Positions 35,574 to 45,221 of a DNA stretch of 64,000 bases are shown here, in pieces. The notes beneath the pieces are model-generated. The model was given only the letters and a program-made list of their open reading frames with translations, was not told the origin of the DNA and did not search any database. Location of the stretch: the NCBI GenBank assembly GCA_902768825.1, contig CACXMR010000001.1:1-64000 (forward strand). Reading direction: 5' to 3'. The position numbers and the translations under genes were made by a program. This DNA comes from an uncultured Ruminococcus sp. (GTDB taxonomy: Bacteria; Bacillota; Clostridia; Oscillospirales; Acutalibacteraceae). Numbering within the stretch: the first letter of the stretch is position 1; every line of letters begins with the position of its first letter.

Positions 35574-36227
35574 TTATTCGAGTATCAGGCCGGCGATCTG
35601 CATAGGCTCTTCCACATATGCCGCCTCGGGGCAGAACACCTCCATCTCCTCACGGCTGCCATAGCCGTAAAGACATCCGATAAAATCAAGCCCCGTCAAA
35701 GACGCACCCTCTGCGTCAAATCTTGTATCTCCTATCATTACCGCACGGCTCCTGTCGTCACAACCAAGATTTTCCAGAGTATAGTTTATCACCTTGGCCT
35801 TTGTGCGGCGCTCCGTATCGGCGGTTGCACCCCCCACAAACTCAAACAGCTCTCCGGCTCCGATCATATTAATGATGGTTTCTGCAAAGGGATAAAACTT
35901 TGTGGTAGCGACTCCCAGCCTGACGCCGTTTTCCTTGAGAAGCACAAGCAGCTCATGCATGCCTGTGTACAGCCTGTTGATGTATATACCCTTTTCAATG
36001 AAATTCCTCTTGTATATCTCCACGCCCTTCTCAGCGTCCTCGTGGGAAAACCCGCAGCCCCGCAGACTGTCATACATGGGCGGCCCGATAAATGTCCCAA
36101 GGACCTTCTCATCCGGCAGCGGTCTTTCCATTTCTTCAAATATTTTCCTTACGCAATACAATATCCCATCTCCGGATTCGCTGAGCGTTCCGTCCAGGTC
36201 AAAAAGCGCAAAATCATACTTTCTCAT
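35574..36227 (-). CDS. HAD-superfamily hydrolase (phosphoglycolate phosphatase-like)
   Basis: A 217-aa HAD phosphatase. Motif I is FALFDLDGTLSESGDG, motif II lies in GVATTKF, and motif III/IV is VMIGDTRFDAEGA. The cap is the small helical type C1 found in phosphoglycolate phosphatase and pyrophosphatase PpaX. The substrate is not determinable. It is 25 bases downstream of tex on the same strand, with AAGGA before its ATG. Confidence 0.88.
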   Translation of the reverse strand: MRKYDFALFDLDGTLSESGDGILYCVRKIFEEMERPLPDEKVLGTFIGPPMYDSLRGCGFSHEDAEKGVEIYKRNFIEKGIYINRLYTGMHELLVLLKENGVRLGVATTKFYPFAETIINMIGAGELFEFVGGATADTERRTKAKVINYTLENLGCDDRSRAVMIGDTRFDAEGASLTGLDFIGCLYGYGSREEMEVFCPEAAYVEEPMQIAGLILE

Positions 36228-36252
36228 TCTATCCTGTCCTTCTGCTGTGTTC

Positions 36253-38403
36253 TTATCCCTTCATAGTCAGGGATATCCTTCCTTTTTCGGCATCCACCGA
36301 CAGTATCCTTACATTGACTATATCTCCCACCTTCAGCACGTCAGAGGGGTGTTTTATACGTCTGTCGCTTATCTGTGAGATATGCACAAGCCCGTCCTGA
36401 TGGACTCCTATATCCACAAAGGCACCAAAGTCGATGACATTCCTGACAGTGCCCTTCAGCTCCATGCCCGGTCTGAGATCCTTGATATCAAGCACATCAG
36501 TCCTGAGCAGCGGAGGAGGCAGCTCATCACGGGGGTCACGTCCGGGCTTTGTCAGCTCGCTGATTATATCAAGAAGCGTAGGCACACCGGTGCCTATCTG
36601 CATTGCCACATTATCAAGTCCCATAGACTCTGCTCTTTTCCTCAGCTCACCTACTCCGCCCTGCCTGATATCCTCAGAGGTATATCCGCACAGCCTGAGA
36701 AGCTCCCTTGCAGCTTTATAGGATTCCGGGTGGACAGCGGTATTGTCAAGGGCTTCCTTGCTCTCGGAGACCCTCAAAAAGCCAGCGCACTGTTCAAAGG
36801 CCTTGGGCCCCAGCTTGGGTACCTTTTTTAGTTCCGCACGAGAAGTAAATGCTCCGTTTTCCTCTCTGTATGCGACGATGTTGCCTGACACAGCATTGGT
36901 AATGCCCGATACCCTTGACAGCAGTGCCGGTGAAGCCGTGTTAAGATCGGCTCCCACGGTGTTCACACAATCCTCAACCACTCCGTCAAGAGCCTCGCTG
37001 AGTCGTTTCTGGGGCATATCGTGCTGATACTGACCGACCCCGATTGCCTTTGGCTCTATCTTGACAAGCTCCGCCAGAGGATCCTGCAGCCTTCTTGCAA
37101 TAGACACAGCACTCCTCAGAGTCAGGTCAAGGTCAGGCATCTCGGCAGCGGCTAACTTGGATGCGGAATAAACCGAAGCTCCTGCCTCACTCACCACCAT
37201 GTAGGAGACCTTTTCATCGATCTCACCTATACACTGGGCAGTAAACATCTCGGTTTCCTTGGAGGCAGTGCCGTTGCCGATGGCAATGATCTCCGCATGG
37301 TGCTTTTTTATCATGTTTTTCAGGGTCTGCCTGGACTTTTCTATCTGAGCAGCACTATGAGTGGGATAAATCACCGCCGTGTCAAGCACTCTTCCGGTAG
37401 GATCAACCACCGCAAGCTTGCATCCTGTCCTGTAGCCGGGGTCAAGGCCTATTGCAGTGTGTCCCTTGACAGGGGGCTGCATCAGCAGCTGACGAAGATT
37501 CATGGCAAAAAGCTTTATCGCCTGCTCATCTGCAGCATCTGTAAGCTCGGAGCGTATCTCCCTTTCCACTGACGGGAAGATCAGTCTTGAATAAGCATCC
37601 TCACACGCCGCCCTGACAAGCTCAGAGCAGCGGTTCTGACCCTTTACCATTAGCCTGAAAACAATGTTCAGACACTTTGCAGGGTCGATATCAACGCTGA
37701 CCTTCAAAAAGCCCTCACGCTCTCCCCTGTCAACGGCAAGCACACGGTGTCCTGCAACACTTTTTACAGGCTCGCTGTAGTCGTAATAAAGCGAGTAGAC
37801 ACTTTCCTTTTCAGGGTCTGCGGCTTTTGTGCGAAGGCTTGCATTGAGTCTGATGATATTCTTCAGGCGCTTTCTTATCTCGGCATTATCGGATACATCT
37901 TCGGCAATGATATCCATAGCTCCTGCTATAGCCTCTTCAGCGCTGGCAACACCCTTTTCCTCGTTTATGTATTTTTCCGCTTCGGTGTCTACATCTATGT
38001 CCTCCTGCTCAAACACCGACTGGGCAAGACCCTCCAGACCCTTTTCTCTGGCGACTGAGGCTCTTGTCCTTCTCTTTGGCTTATAAGGACGGTAGATATC
38101 CTCTATTTCGGAAAGCATGGCGGCATTGTCAAGAGCTGCCCTGATCTCATCGGTCATCTGGCCAAGTCCCTCGATCAGACCTGCAACCTCTTCCCTTCTT
38201 TTGTCAAGGCTCCTGAGATATTCAAGCCTCTCACTGATCTCTCTGATAGTCTGGTCGTCCAGAGTGCCGTGCATTTCCTTTCTATATCTTGCGATAAAGG
38301 GAATAGTGTTTCCCTCATCCAGCAAGGAAATAATATTCCCTGCATACTCCTCCTTTATACCAAATTCCTGTGCAAGCTGCTTTGCGTGTTCCATTTTTTC
38401 CAT
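36253..38403 (-). CDS. tex: Tex-family RNA-binding transcription accessory protein
   Basis: A 716-aa protein with the whole Tex layout: N-terminal HTH-like helices (IPFIARYRKEMHGTLDDQTI), YqgF-like RNase H domain (AIGLDPGYRTGCKLAVVD), helix-hairpin-helix region (SPALLSRVSGITNAVSGNI), and a C-terminal S1 RNA-binding domain (GTVRNVIDFGAFVDIGVHQDGLVHISQ region). Tex binds nucleic acids and affects transcription and stress tolerance. Length is typical. AAAGGAG precedes the start. Confidence 0.95.
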   Translation of the reverse strand: MEKMEHAKQLAQEFGIKEEYAGNIISLLDEGNTIPFIARYRKEMHGTLDDQTIREISERLEYLRSLDKRREEVAGLIEGLGQMTDEIRAALDNAAMLSEIEDIYRPYKPKRRTRASVAREKGLEGLAQSVFEQEDIDVDTEAEKYINEEKGVASAEEAIAGAMDIIAEDVSDNAEIRKRLKNIIRLNASLRTKAADPEKESVYSLYYDYSEPVKSVAGHRVLAVDRGEREGFLKVSVDIDPAKCLNIVFRLMVKGQNRCSELVRAACEDAYSRLIFPSVEREIRSELTDAADEQAIKLFAMNLRQLLMQPPVKGHTAIGLDPGYRTGCKLAVVDPTGRVLDTAVIYPTHSAAQIEKSRQTLKNMIKKHHAEIIAIGNGTASKETEMFTAQCIGEIDEKVSYMVVSEAGASVYSASKLAAAEMPDLDLTLRSAVSIARRLQDPLAELVKIEPKAIGVGQYQHDMPQKRLSEALDGVVEDCVNTVGADLNTASPALLSRVSGITNAVSGNIVAYREENGAFTSRAELKKVPKLGPKAFEQCAGFLRVSESKEALDNTAVHPESYKAARELLRLCGYTSEDIRQGGVGELRKRAESMGLDNVAMQIGTGVPTLLDIISELTKPGRDPRDELPPPLLRTDVLDIKDLRPGMELKGTVRNVIDFGAFVDIGVHQDGLVHISQISDRRIKHPSDVLKVGDIVNVRILSVDAEKGRISLTMKG

Positions 38404-38431
38404 TTACTCCTTTTCGTGAAAGCTCACGTAT

Positions 38432-39493
38432 TTACATTGCCGTTCTTCGGCCTTTTCCTCCCCTTGCAGGAAGAAATCCGTTTTTCCTGAGTATTATTAT
38501 CAGCGAAAGCGTCACGCCCATACCGATAAGCGAAAAGATGATGATTCCTATGAGTAATGCCCGGCTGTTCCTGACAGGGATAGCGTTGATACCCACAGGC
38601 TCGCTCTCAACAATGGGTGAGACGGGGATTTCACTCAGCACGGTTTCATAGCTGATCTCAATGTCTATATCTGAATATGGCAGAGACTTTTCATCCTGAG
38701 GCTCATAGGAACTGTCGGAGCTGTCTGAGCTTTCCTTCATTGACGGGATAACCGTCCCTATTCCTGCCATCCAGTTGAGGGGATCCTTTCTCGGGGCGGT
38801 CAGCTGAACATGGTCACTTTCCTCACGGGAGGGCTGTGAGGGCTGCTCAGAGGTCTGTGATGCTTCTGTGCCCTTGGAAGCCTCAGTTTCGCTGTTGTCC
38901 GACGACTCCGGACTCTGCTGTGATTCACTGCTGCTCTCCGGGGTGCTCTGCTGGGTATGGCTGCTTTCCTCTGTCTTACTGCTCTGCTCTGTCTTACTGC
39001 TTTCCTCATGGGACTGCTGGGAAGACTGCTGGCTGCTCTGCTCTGTTTGCGAAATATCAGGCTCACTGCTCTGCTCTGAGGATTCCTGCCTGCTTATGTC
39101 AGAACTGTCCTGACTGCTCTCATCGGAGCTTTCGGGATAGCTTACAGCTGAGCTTTCGTCGGAGCTTTCCACAGGCGGGTCAAGGGAGCTTTCATCAGAG
39201 CTCTCCACCGGAGGATCAAAGGAGCTTTCATCAGAAGCATCTGACACGCTTTCTTCAAAGCTCTCCTCGCTGCTTTCACCGCTGCTCTCAACCGGCTCTC
39301 CGGAAGGAGATTCTTCAGATGGGGCATCGGATATTTCCTGATATGATACACTTTCCTCGAAGCTGATATCGGTTTTGCCGCTGTCCTGAGACAAGGGATC
39401 ATCCTCGCCCTCAGCCGAAGCCGCCATAGCCATACAGTAGAGAAAAGACAGCACCAGCAGCAGCGACAAAATAATACTTCTTCCGTTTTTCAT
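38432..39493 (-). CDS. Ser/Glu-rich exported protein with C-terminal membrane anchor
   Basis: A 353-aa protein starting MKNGRSIILSLLLVL (ATG at 39493). A signal peptide ending AMAASA is followed by about 190 residues dominated by Ser, Glu, Asp and Gln (SSDESS, SSEQSS, TEQSSQQSSQQS patterns), a short ~60-residue segment, one transmembrane helix (ALLIGIIIFSLIGMGVTLSL) and a basic end. It may be an extended cell-surface stalk. No enzymatic domain was seen. It lies between spoIIP and tex on the same strand. Confidence 0.65.
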   Translation of the reverse strand: MKNGRSIILSLLLVLSFLYCMAMAASAEGEDDPLSQDSGKTDISFEESVSYQEISDAPSEESPSGEPVESSGESSEESFEESVSDASDESSFDPPVESSDESSLDPPVESSDESSAVSYPESSDESSQDSSDISRQESSEQSSEPDISQTEQSSQQSSQQSHEESSKTEQSSKTEESSHTQQSTPESSSESQQSPESSDNSETEASKGTEASQTSEQPSQPSREESDHVQLTAPRKDPLNWMAGIGTVIPSMKESSDSSDSSYEPQDEKSLPYSDIDIEISYETVLSEIPVSPIVESEPVGINAIPVRNSRALLIGIIIFSLIGMGVTLSLIIILRKNGFLPARGGKGRRTAM

Positions 39494-39650
39494 ATTCTCA
39501 CCGCCATTTTGCAACAATAACCCCCAAAAGGGAGCACTTTTACAAGACACATTCAACTGATTATATCACAAGCGGATGAAATATAAAAGACTTTTTACAA
39601 ATTTTCTCCACAATGAGCCAAAAGATTCCAGAATTTATTACACTGACCCC

Positions 39651-40796
39651 CTACTTTTCTCCTGACAGCGTATCAGCTATCACCTTTCCCAGGAGAAAGC
39701 CTGTGTATCTTGCCTCTTCAATAGTATTGGCTTCGCCGCCCACCTCAATCAGCAGTGAACCGGTGTTTGCGTTCATGTTGTACATGAAATCCGAAAAATG
39801 CAGCGGTCTGAGCATTCCGGGATAAAGCTCACCTGCTGTCCTTTGCAGGCGCAGCGCAAACCGGAGATTATACTCCCAGTCGCTGAACTCCTCACATCCG
39901 TCATAATTATACCCGGCAAGGATCATAGCCTGAGCACCCTTTCGACCCTCGGCGGTAAAAACCGGCTTATACTTTTCCGTATCGGTGCCTATTCCGTCAC
40001 GATGGATGTCGAGCACCACCTTGATCGTGGGGTACTCCTCAAGATATTTCTCTATGGTGTCAAAGCTGCGGTCGTATGCACCGCTGTAGCTTGGATAGTC
40101 GTGGAGTGTCGTATCGTGGATAGTAACTATACCGGCAGCGTTGAGCTGCTTTGCTATTTCCTCACCCACGGCACACACGTTTTGGGAGCTGTCGGTGGAG
40201 CGTGGAAAAAAGCTCTCAAAAAAATAACCTGTGTCATACGGCAGATAGCTTTCCGAGGTATGGGTATGATAGATCAGCACCTGCGGTTCATCCGTATCCT
40301 CCATAGAAAAACCGAGCTTTGCACTCAGCTCCTCCTGGATGTCGATATCCGTTGACGAGGTGTTTTTGACCTGCACGACACCATAGCTCATATTGCCCTC
40401 TGTCACACAAAACTCATGCACAGGATACCTCTCTTCACCATCGTGTTCACTCTCGTAGGACTCTATATCCTCCTGGGATGGATCGTGAGCATCAAAATCC
40501 TTATCATCCTCCCTGTCTTTTGCCGGAGCAGAGCCTTCATGCGAGACCTGATCGCTTTTGTCCCCTTTGTCCCTAAGAACCTCTGACATGACCGGCAATG
40601 CTCTTGGAATAAAGACCGGAGCCTCTCTGTATTCAGCGTGTCCGGTAGGCATTGCCATTTCGGCAGCCACTATATCCAGGGATGTGTCCATTCCTATCTG
40701 GGTCGCCCTTATCCCGACGCACAGCAAACCCGCAGACGTCAGCAATCCCGCTGTTATAGACAAAAAGACCCGGTACAGCCTGCTTTTCCTGCCCAT
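39651..40796 (-). CDS. spoIIP: Stage II sporulation protein P (SpoIIP)
   Basis: A 381-aa membrane-anchored amidase/endopeptidase of the engulfment DMP complex. An N-terminal transmembrane helix is followed by a variable linker and the SpoIIP domain with VLIYHTHTSESYLPY, VVLDIHRDGIGTD and LLIEVGGEANTIEEA, where the His and Glu residues form the zinc site. AGGAGG precedes the ATG. The order gpr-spoIIP is the same as in Bacillus. Confidence 0.94.
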   Translation of the reverse strand: MGRKSRLYRVFLSITAGLLTSAGLLCVGIRATQIGMDTSLDIVAAEMAMPTGHAEYREAPVFIPRALPVMSEVLRDKGDKSDQVSHEGSAPAKDREDDKDFDAHDPSQEDIESYESEHDGEERYPVHEFCVTEGNMSYGVVQVKNTSSTDIDIQEELSAKLGFSMEDTDEPQVLIYHTHTSESYLPYDTGYFFESFFPRSTDSSQNVCAVGEEIAKQLNAAGIVTIHDTTLHDYPSYSGAYDRSFDTIEKYLEEYPTIKVVLDIHRDGIGTDTEKYKPVFTAEGRKGAQAMILAGYNYDGCEEFSDWEYNLRFALRLQRTAGELYPGMLRPLHFSDFMYNMNANTGSLLIEVGGEANTIEEARYTGFLLGKVIADTLSGEK

Positions 40797-40873
40797 AATG
40801 ACCTCCTGTTTATCTGCCCGCTATACAATATAAAAAGGAACCTACACTATATTTTATGCTGCTGACCCAGGAC

Positions 40874-41761
40874 TTATGATATCAGTGAAACCAGGGTGTC
40901 AAAATCCGCTTCCGGCTGCAGAGCACAGTTTATCGCCATGCCAAGAAGCCTTGCGCCTCTCTCGGTCAGCAGATCAGTCTCCTTGGGGGTCACAAACATA
41001 CTCCTTCCCTGCATCACCTCATTGATACGCTCCTCGTCCGGCTCGCAGCCGTCTTTTCCAAGGATATCCCAGGCAAGGGTCGCTGCGTCTACGACAGTGG
41101 GTACACCTGCCGCTATCACCGGCACCCCGAGAGTTTTTTCGTTGAGAGTGATCCTGCGGCTGCCGATGCCTCCTCCCGGTGAAATGCCAGTATCCCCCAG
41201 CTGTATCGTAGTGCCCAGCCGTGCAAGGCTTCTTGAGGCAAGGGCATCCACCGCCACCATTGCCACAGGTCTTATCCTGCTGACGACCCCTGCCAGAAAC
41301 TCCGCAGCCTCTATGCCTGTCTGCCCAAGCACACCCGGAGCCACAGCAGCCACGCTCTTCAGTGAGGATAGCCCTGCGCTCTTGTTCAGTTCTTTTTTTA
41401 TGTGCCTGGTGGCGATAATATGCTCAATACATTTCGGCCCCAGCGCATCAGGGGTGATATCTCTGTTTCCAAGCCCTACCACCAGTACCGTCCCCTCTGA
41501 TGAGGGCAGCAGACGGCGCAGCTCCTGACCTATCAGCTCGATATGCTCCCTCACATCGCAAAACGTCTCCGTCATCTCAAGCCCCTCAACTGTGACATAT
41601 CGTCCCATAGGTTTGCCAATGACCCGTGCTGCCCTGTCATCGGTAATATCTATCCTTGTCACCTTTAGCCCTGCGCTTGCATACTCCTCCCTTTTCATGC
41701 CTGAAAAATCATTCTTCCCGCAGCCCTCTGCTTCTATTGCGAGATCTGTCCTCAGTATCAT
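40874..41761 (-). CDS. gpr: Germination protease GPR
   Basis: A 295-aa aspartic-type protease that degrades small acid-soluble spore proteins at germination. The start is MILRTDLAIEAEG at 41761 (GAGGAG eight bases upstream). Typical features are VVGLGNRDITPDALGP, AVAPGVLGQTGIEA, MVAVDALASRSLARLGTTIQ and DTGISPGGGIGS. The N-terminal ~12 residues would be the propeptide, fitting DLAIEA with the acidic residue. A possible sigma-F/G promoter is upstream. Confidence 0.95.
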   Translation of the reverse strand: MILRTDLAIEAEGCGKNDFSGMKREEYASAGLKVTRIDITDDRAARVIGKPMGRYVTVEGLEMTETFCDVREHIELIGQELRRLLPSSEGTVLVVGLGNRDITPDALGPKCIEHIIATRHIKKELNKSAGLSSLKSVAAVAPGVLGQTGIEAAEFLAGVVSRIRPVAMVAVDALASRSLARLGTTIQLGDTGISPGGGIGSRRITLNEKTLGVPVIAAGVPTVVDAATLAWDILGKDGCEPDEERINEVMQGRSMFVTPKETDLLTERGARLLGMAINCALQPEADFDTLVSLIS

Positions 41762-41783
41762 CCCGATCACTCCTCTCTTACAA

Positions 41784-41813
41784 TAGACTGGTCAAATGCA
41801 GAAGAATTATTCA
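41784..41813 (-). promoter_or_regulatory. Possible forespore (sigma-F/G) promoter of gpr
   Basis: Minus strand TGAATA (41808-41813), 17 bases, CAGTCTA (41784-41790). This resembles the sigma-G pattern TGMATA-N17-CATACTA (5 of 7 in the second box). It sits at the right distance from gpr, which is forespore-expressed in Bacillus. Confidence 0.5.
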
Positions 41814-41914
41814 CATTGCAGAGAAAGAAGTCCATGTTGTCTCCTGCTTTCTGCCTGAACAAAGACAGATGTATTTCTGATACAACCCACAATGCCCCTT
41901 TATCTTTATAACCT

Positions 41915-41943
41915 TTGACTAAATCCACTCAATATGTTATAAT
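41915..41943 (+). promoter_or_regulatory. Promoter of the LRR-lipoprotein gene
   Basis: TTGACT (41915-41920), 17 bases, TATAAT (41938-41943), near consensus. Confidence 0.75.
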
Positions 41944-42011
41944 AAATATGTTTAATACAGCTGCGGAACAAATAGCACTTTCGGGATTTTAAAGAACGGG
42001 GAGAGCATAAT

Positions 42012-43772
42012 ATGAAAAAGCATTATACACATAAGGCAACTGCATTGTTTTGCTTTATTTCATTGCTTCTGACCATCGGCATGACCGGTTGCAGCAAGCC
42101 ACAGAATGAAAGCACCAGCAATGTGCCTTCCGAAACAACCAGTATCTCTGAAAATTCGGAACTATCGGACAACACTTCCGAGTCATCCGCAAAGGAAAGC
42201 TCAGGTGAGACGGTTTCAGAGCCGGAGAGCAGACCTGAACCGTCAGAAAGCAGCAGTGAGGAGTCAGGCAAGGATTTCTCTTATTCCGAAAGCAGCGGAA
42301 GTATCATCCTGACAAGATACAACGGAAAGGACGCAAACCCTGAAATACCCTCGACCCTTGGCGGAAAGCCTGTCACTGCTATCGGTGAAAGCTGTTTTGC
42401 AGGAAACACCCATGTCAAGAAGATCCTTCTGTCCGAGGGCATCACCGGGATCGGAGATTATGCCTTTGAGTGCTGTGCAAATTTAGAGGAGATTACACTG
42501 CCCGATTCCCTCAGGACCATCGGCGAATGCGCTTTTTCAGCCTGCACTAAGCTAAAAAGCGTTGAGCTGCCAAATAATCTGGAGGTCATCAAAAAGGGTG
42601 CTTTCCTTTTCTGTCAGTCCCTCAAAAGCTTAGAGCTGCCTGAAGGTGTTCAGGAGCTGGGAAGATTTGCTTTTTCAAACTGTTCGGGAATTGCCTCAGT
42701 TACCTTCAAGGGCGACAAAGTAAAGAATCTTCCTGACAGACTGTTTTATAGCTGTAGCAAGCTAACTGAGCTTAACATAAGCCATACCCTGGATTCAATA
42801 GGCAAGAGAACCTTTGGAAATTGCAGGTCTTTAGCAATTGTTTCCCTGCCGGGAGAATTGCAGTCCGTAGGTGACTACGCCTTTTACGGCTGCTCATCGC
42901 TCAAGGAGGTCTCTATCAAAGCCGTGTCAGTCTCCGAAACGGCATACGCCGGCTGTTATCAGCTTCCGGAGGAGATGCAGCCAAAGCCCAGAGAGGAAGA
43001 AGACACTGACCAGCCGGATCAGCAGCCCTCAAAGGAAAAATCAAAACCGGACACCCTTGGTTCTATCGCAGGCAGCAGCAATTTGTTTGACGAAGAAAAA
43101 TACAGCAGCTATCGTGTAATCAGCAATGATGAGTTTACGGAATGGAGCAAGAAGTATGTCAGCTTCTGCAACGAAAACGATGTTCCCATCGAAAGAGAAG
43201 AGCTGTTTTACACCATGCTCTATAAGGGCGAGGTCATTCCCCATTATTTAGGCATGACCTCCGCAGAAAACCACGACCCGGCAATGAGCAAAGAAGCCGC
43301 CAATGCCTTTGGAGATGATTATGCGGAAACCTATCTGATGATGGATCACGGACTTTATACCGAGCTTAAAAGAGGCAGAATGTGCGATAATCTTGTTCTC
43401 TACAGCGGAGTATATGACAGTCAGCTCAAGGCAGCCGCCGGAACAAGTGAAGTGCCCACTCTGGAGAAGCTCAGAGACTGCATCGGCAATACCTTTACTG
43501 ACCCGATCATGATAAGCACCACCACCGATATCAGCGTTGCCTGCAAATTCTCCGACACGCTATTTATCATTTATGCTTCAAAGGAGAGCCTGGACAAGCT
43601 GGGCGCTATAAGTATCGACAGTATCTTCTATACCAGCGAGAAGGAAATACTGATGTCACACGATGCGTCCTATCGTATTCTTGATGTAGGCACAATAGCA
43701 GTCAAAACCACCGATTTTGACGACAAGGAAACTGAGATCTATCGAAACTATGTCAAGGTCGAGCTGCTCTGA
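42012..43772 (+). CDS. BspA-type leucine-rich-repeat lipoprotein with C-terminal ADP-ribosyltransferase-like domain
   Basis: A 586-aa predicted lipoprotein. The lipobox MTGC is near residue 27. A Ser/Glu-rich linker (about 30-95) precedes roughly nine BspA-type LRR_5 repeats (about 100-325) with IGDYAFECCANLEEITLP-like units. A second linker leads to a ~215-residue C-terminal domain. That domain shows the order of R-S-E mono-ADP-ribosyltransferases: LYSGVYD at 463-469 (where an aromatic-Arg normally sits, here Ser465), ISTTTD at 501-506 (STS-like) and SEKEIL at 542-547 (ExE: Glu543, Glu545). The domain call is by motif only; the missing Arg makes activity doubtful. Confidence 0.68.
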   Translation: MKKHYTHKATALFCFISLLLTIGMTGCSKPQNESTSNVPSETTSISENSELSDNTSESSAKESSGETVSEPESRPEPSESSSEESGKDFSYSESSGSIILTRYNGKDANPEIPSTLGGKPVTAIGESCFAGNTHVKKILLSEGITGIGDYAFECCANLEEITLPDSLRTIGECAFSACTKLKSVELPNNLEVIKKGAFLFCQSLKSLELPEGVQELGRFAFSNCSGIASVTFKGDKVKNLPDRLFYSCSKLTELNISHTLDSIGKRTFGNCRSLAIVSLPGELQSVGDYAFYGCSSLKEVSIKAVSVSETAYAGCYQLPEEMQPKPREEEDTDQPDQQPSKEKSKPDTLGSIAGSSNLFDEEKYSSYRVISNDEFTEWSKKYVSFCNENDVPIEREELFYTMLYKGEVIPHYLGMTSAENHDPAMSKEAANAFGDDYAETYLMMDHGLYTELKRGRMCDNLVLYSGVYDSQLKAAAGTSEVPTLEKLRDCIGNTFTDPIMISTTTDISVACKFSDTLFIIYASKESLDKLGAISIDSIFYTSEKEILMSHDASYRILDVGTIAVKTTDFDDKETEIYRNYVKVELL

Positions 43773-43802
43773 TCCTGACATCAATCGCCAAACAGAAAAG
43801 AG

Positions 43803-43832
43803 GGTCTGTCGCAGCCGGCGGCAGACCTTTTT
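43803..43832 (+). terminator. Terminator of the LRR-lipoprotein gene
   Basis: GGTCTG (43803-43808) with inner CGC/GCG pairing to CAGACC (43822-43827), then T5. Confidence 0.75.
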
Positions 43833-43915
43833 AAAAGTATCGGATCCCCTGTGGTTTTGTCCCCTTTTGTATTGTATTATTACTTTGCATATCGGCTTTG
43901 ACGGGAGTGATTTTT

Positions 43916-45209
43916 TTGTCCGTACAACAGTATATTCATTTTTCAATAGAAATCTGGGGCGCACTGTTCAGTCTCGTTGCACTTATCACCGTCTTTGCGA
44001 CAAGATATTTTGACAAGCCAGGCTCCAGAAGGCTGCTATTCGTATTATTCTGTTCCTTTGCCCTGATGATATGCGACAGCCTCACCTGGATCTATCTTGG
44101 CAATACTTCGCAACTCGCATATTATATTGTCAGGTCAGCCAATTTTGGCGCATATTTTCTCGGCATGCTGAATATGGCTGTCTCGGCAGAATACATCTCA
44201 CACCTGGTATATAAAAGAACAGACGGCATTGATTTGAATTGGAAACAAATCGAGTGGGTCTTGTTCTTCATCGGAACAATCCTGCTCATCATCAATCTCT
44301 ACAGTCCCTATATCTATACCTTCGATGAAAATAATACTTATATCCGGCTCAGAGATTATTTCTGGCTGCCCGACCTTGTGATATTTATGGAAGCAGCCGT
44401 GTCGCTGAGCGTTGCCATCGTATATATCAAGTATCTTCTTCCTATGGAAAGGGTGGCGATGGTCTCCTATCTTGTGCTGCCCATGATAGCCATTATTATT
44501 TCGGAATTTCTTTACAGCTTCCCATGCACGAATATCGCCGTCGTTATTTCCACGATAATACTGTTTGTCTCTTATGAAGCCTATTATGCCCAGTATCTTG
44601 TGGAGCAGCAAAAAAGGATCAGCGAAGAAAGGCTCCGTCTCGTCAACCATCAGATGCAGCCGCATTTCATTTTCAACACGCTGTCTCTGATTCGTTATCA
44701 ATGCCTTAATGCGCCGGAAAAGGCCGCCGAGACCATAAACGATTTTTCCGATTATCTCAGAAGCACTACCGACCTTATGCTGGAAACAGAGTGCATCTCC
44801 TTTGAAAGAGAGCTGGATATCGTAAAAAACTACATCCGCATACAGAAAAAAAGATTTGAGGACGAGCTGAGCACTGAGTATCATATCAGTGACACTGATT
44901 TTGACGTACCGCCATACGCCGTGCAGACGATGGTGGAAAATGCCGTTCAGCACGGGATCAGGGACGGCAATTCAGGCAAGGGCACTGTGATTATTACCAC
45001 AAAGAAAATAAAAAAGCTGCATATCATTACCATAGAAGATAACGGCTGCGGCTTTGATACGTCCATATTGGAAAAAAAGGGCAAAAAAAAATATCGGCAT
45101 TAAAAACACCGCCCAAAGAATCGAAGTAATGTGCAAGGGAACGCTGACGGTTGAGAGCACTCCCGGAACAGGAAGAAAGGTAACCATAACTATACCATCG
45201 GATTATTAA
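43916..45209 (+). CDS. LytS-like sensor histidine kinase, interrupted by a frameshift in an A9 run
   Basis: A membrane histidine kinase of the LytS/YehU type. About seven N-terminal hydrophobic helices precede the His_kinase domain (LVNHQMQPHFIFNTLSLIRY, His in PHFIFN) and HATPase with TMVENAVQHGI and EDNGCGFDT. The open frame ends at 45103, just after nine A residues at 45083-45091. Removing one A restores NIGIKNTAQRIEVM and ESTPGTGRKVTITIP, the normal G2/C-terminal part, ending at 45209. The span 43916-45209 is 3n+1 bases. The start is probably TTG at 43916 with GGGAG eight bases upstream; GTG 43907 and TTG 43898 are alternatives. Confidence 0.8.
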
Positions 45210-45221
45210 CGGAGAATGACA

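Noticed and set aside
44198..44953. Minus-strand open frame of 251 codons
   Set aside because: Antisense to the LytS-like kinase, whose domains are clear; no start signal.
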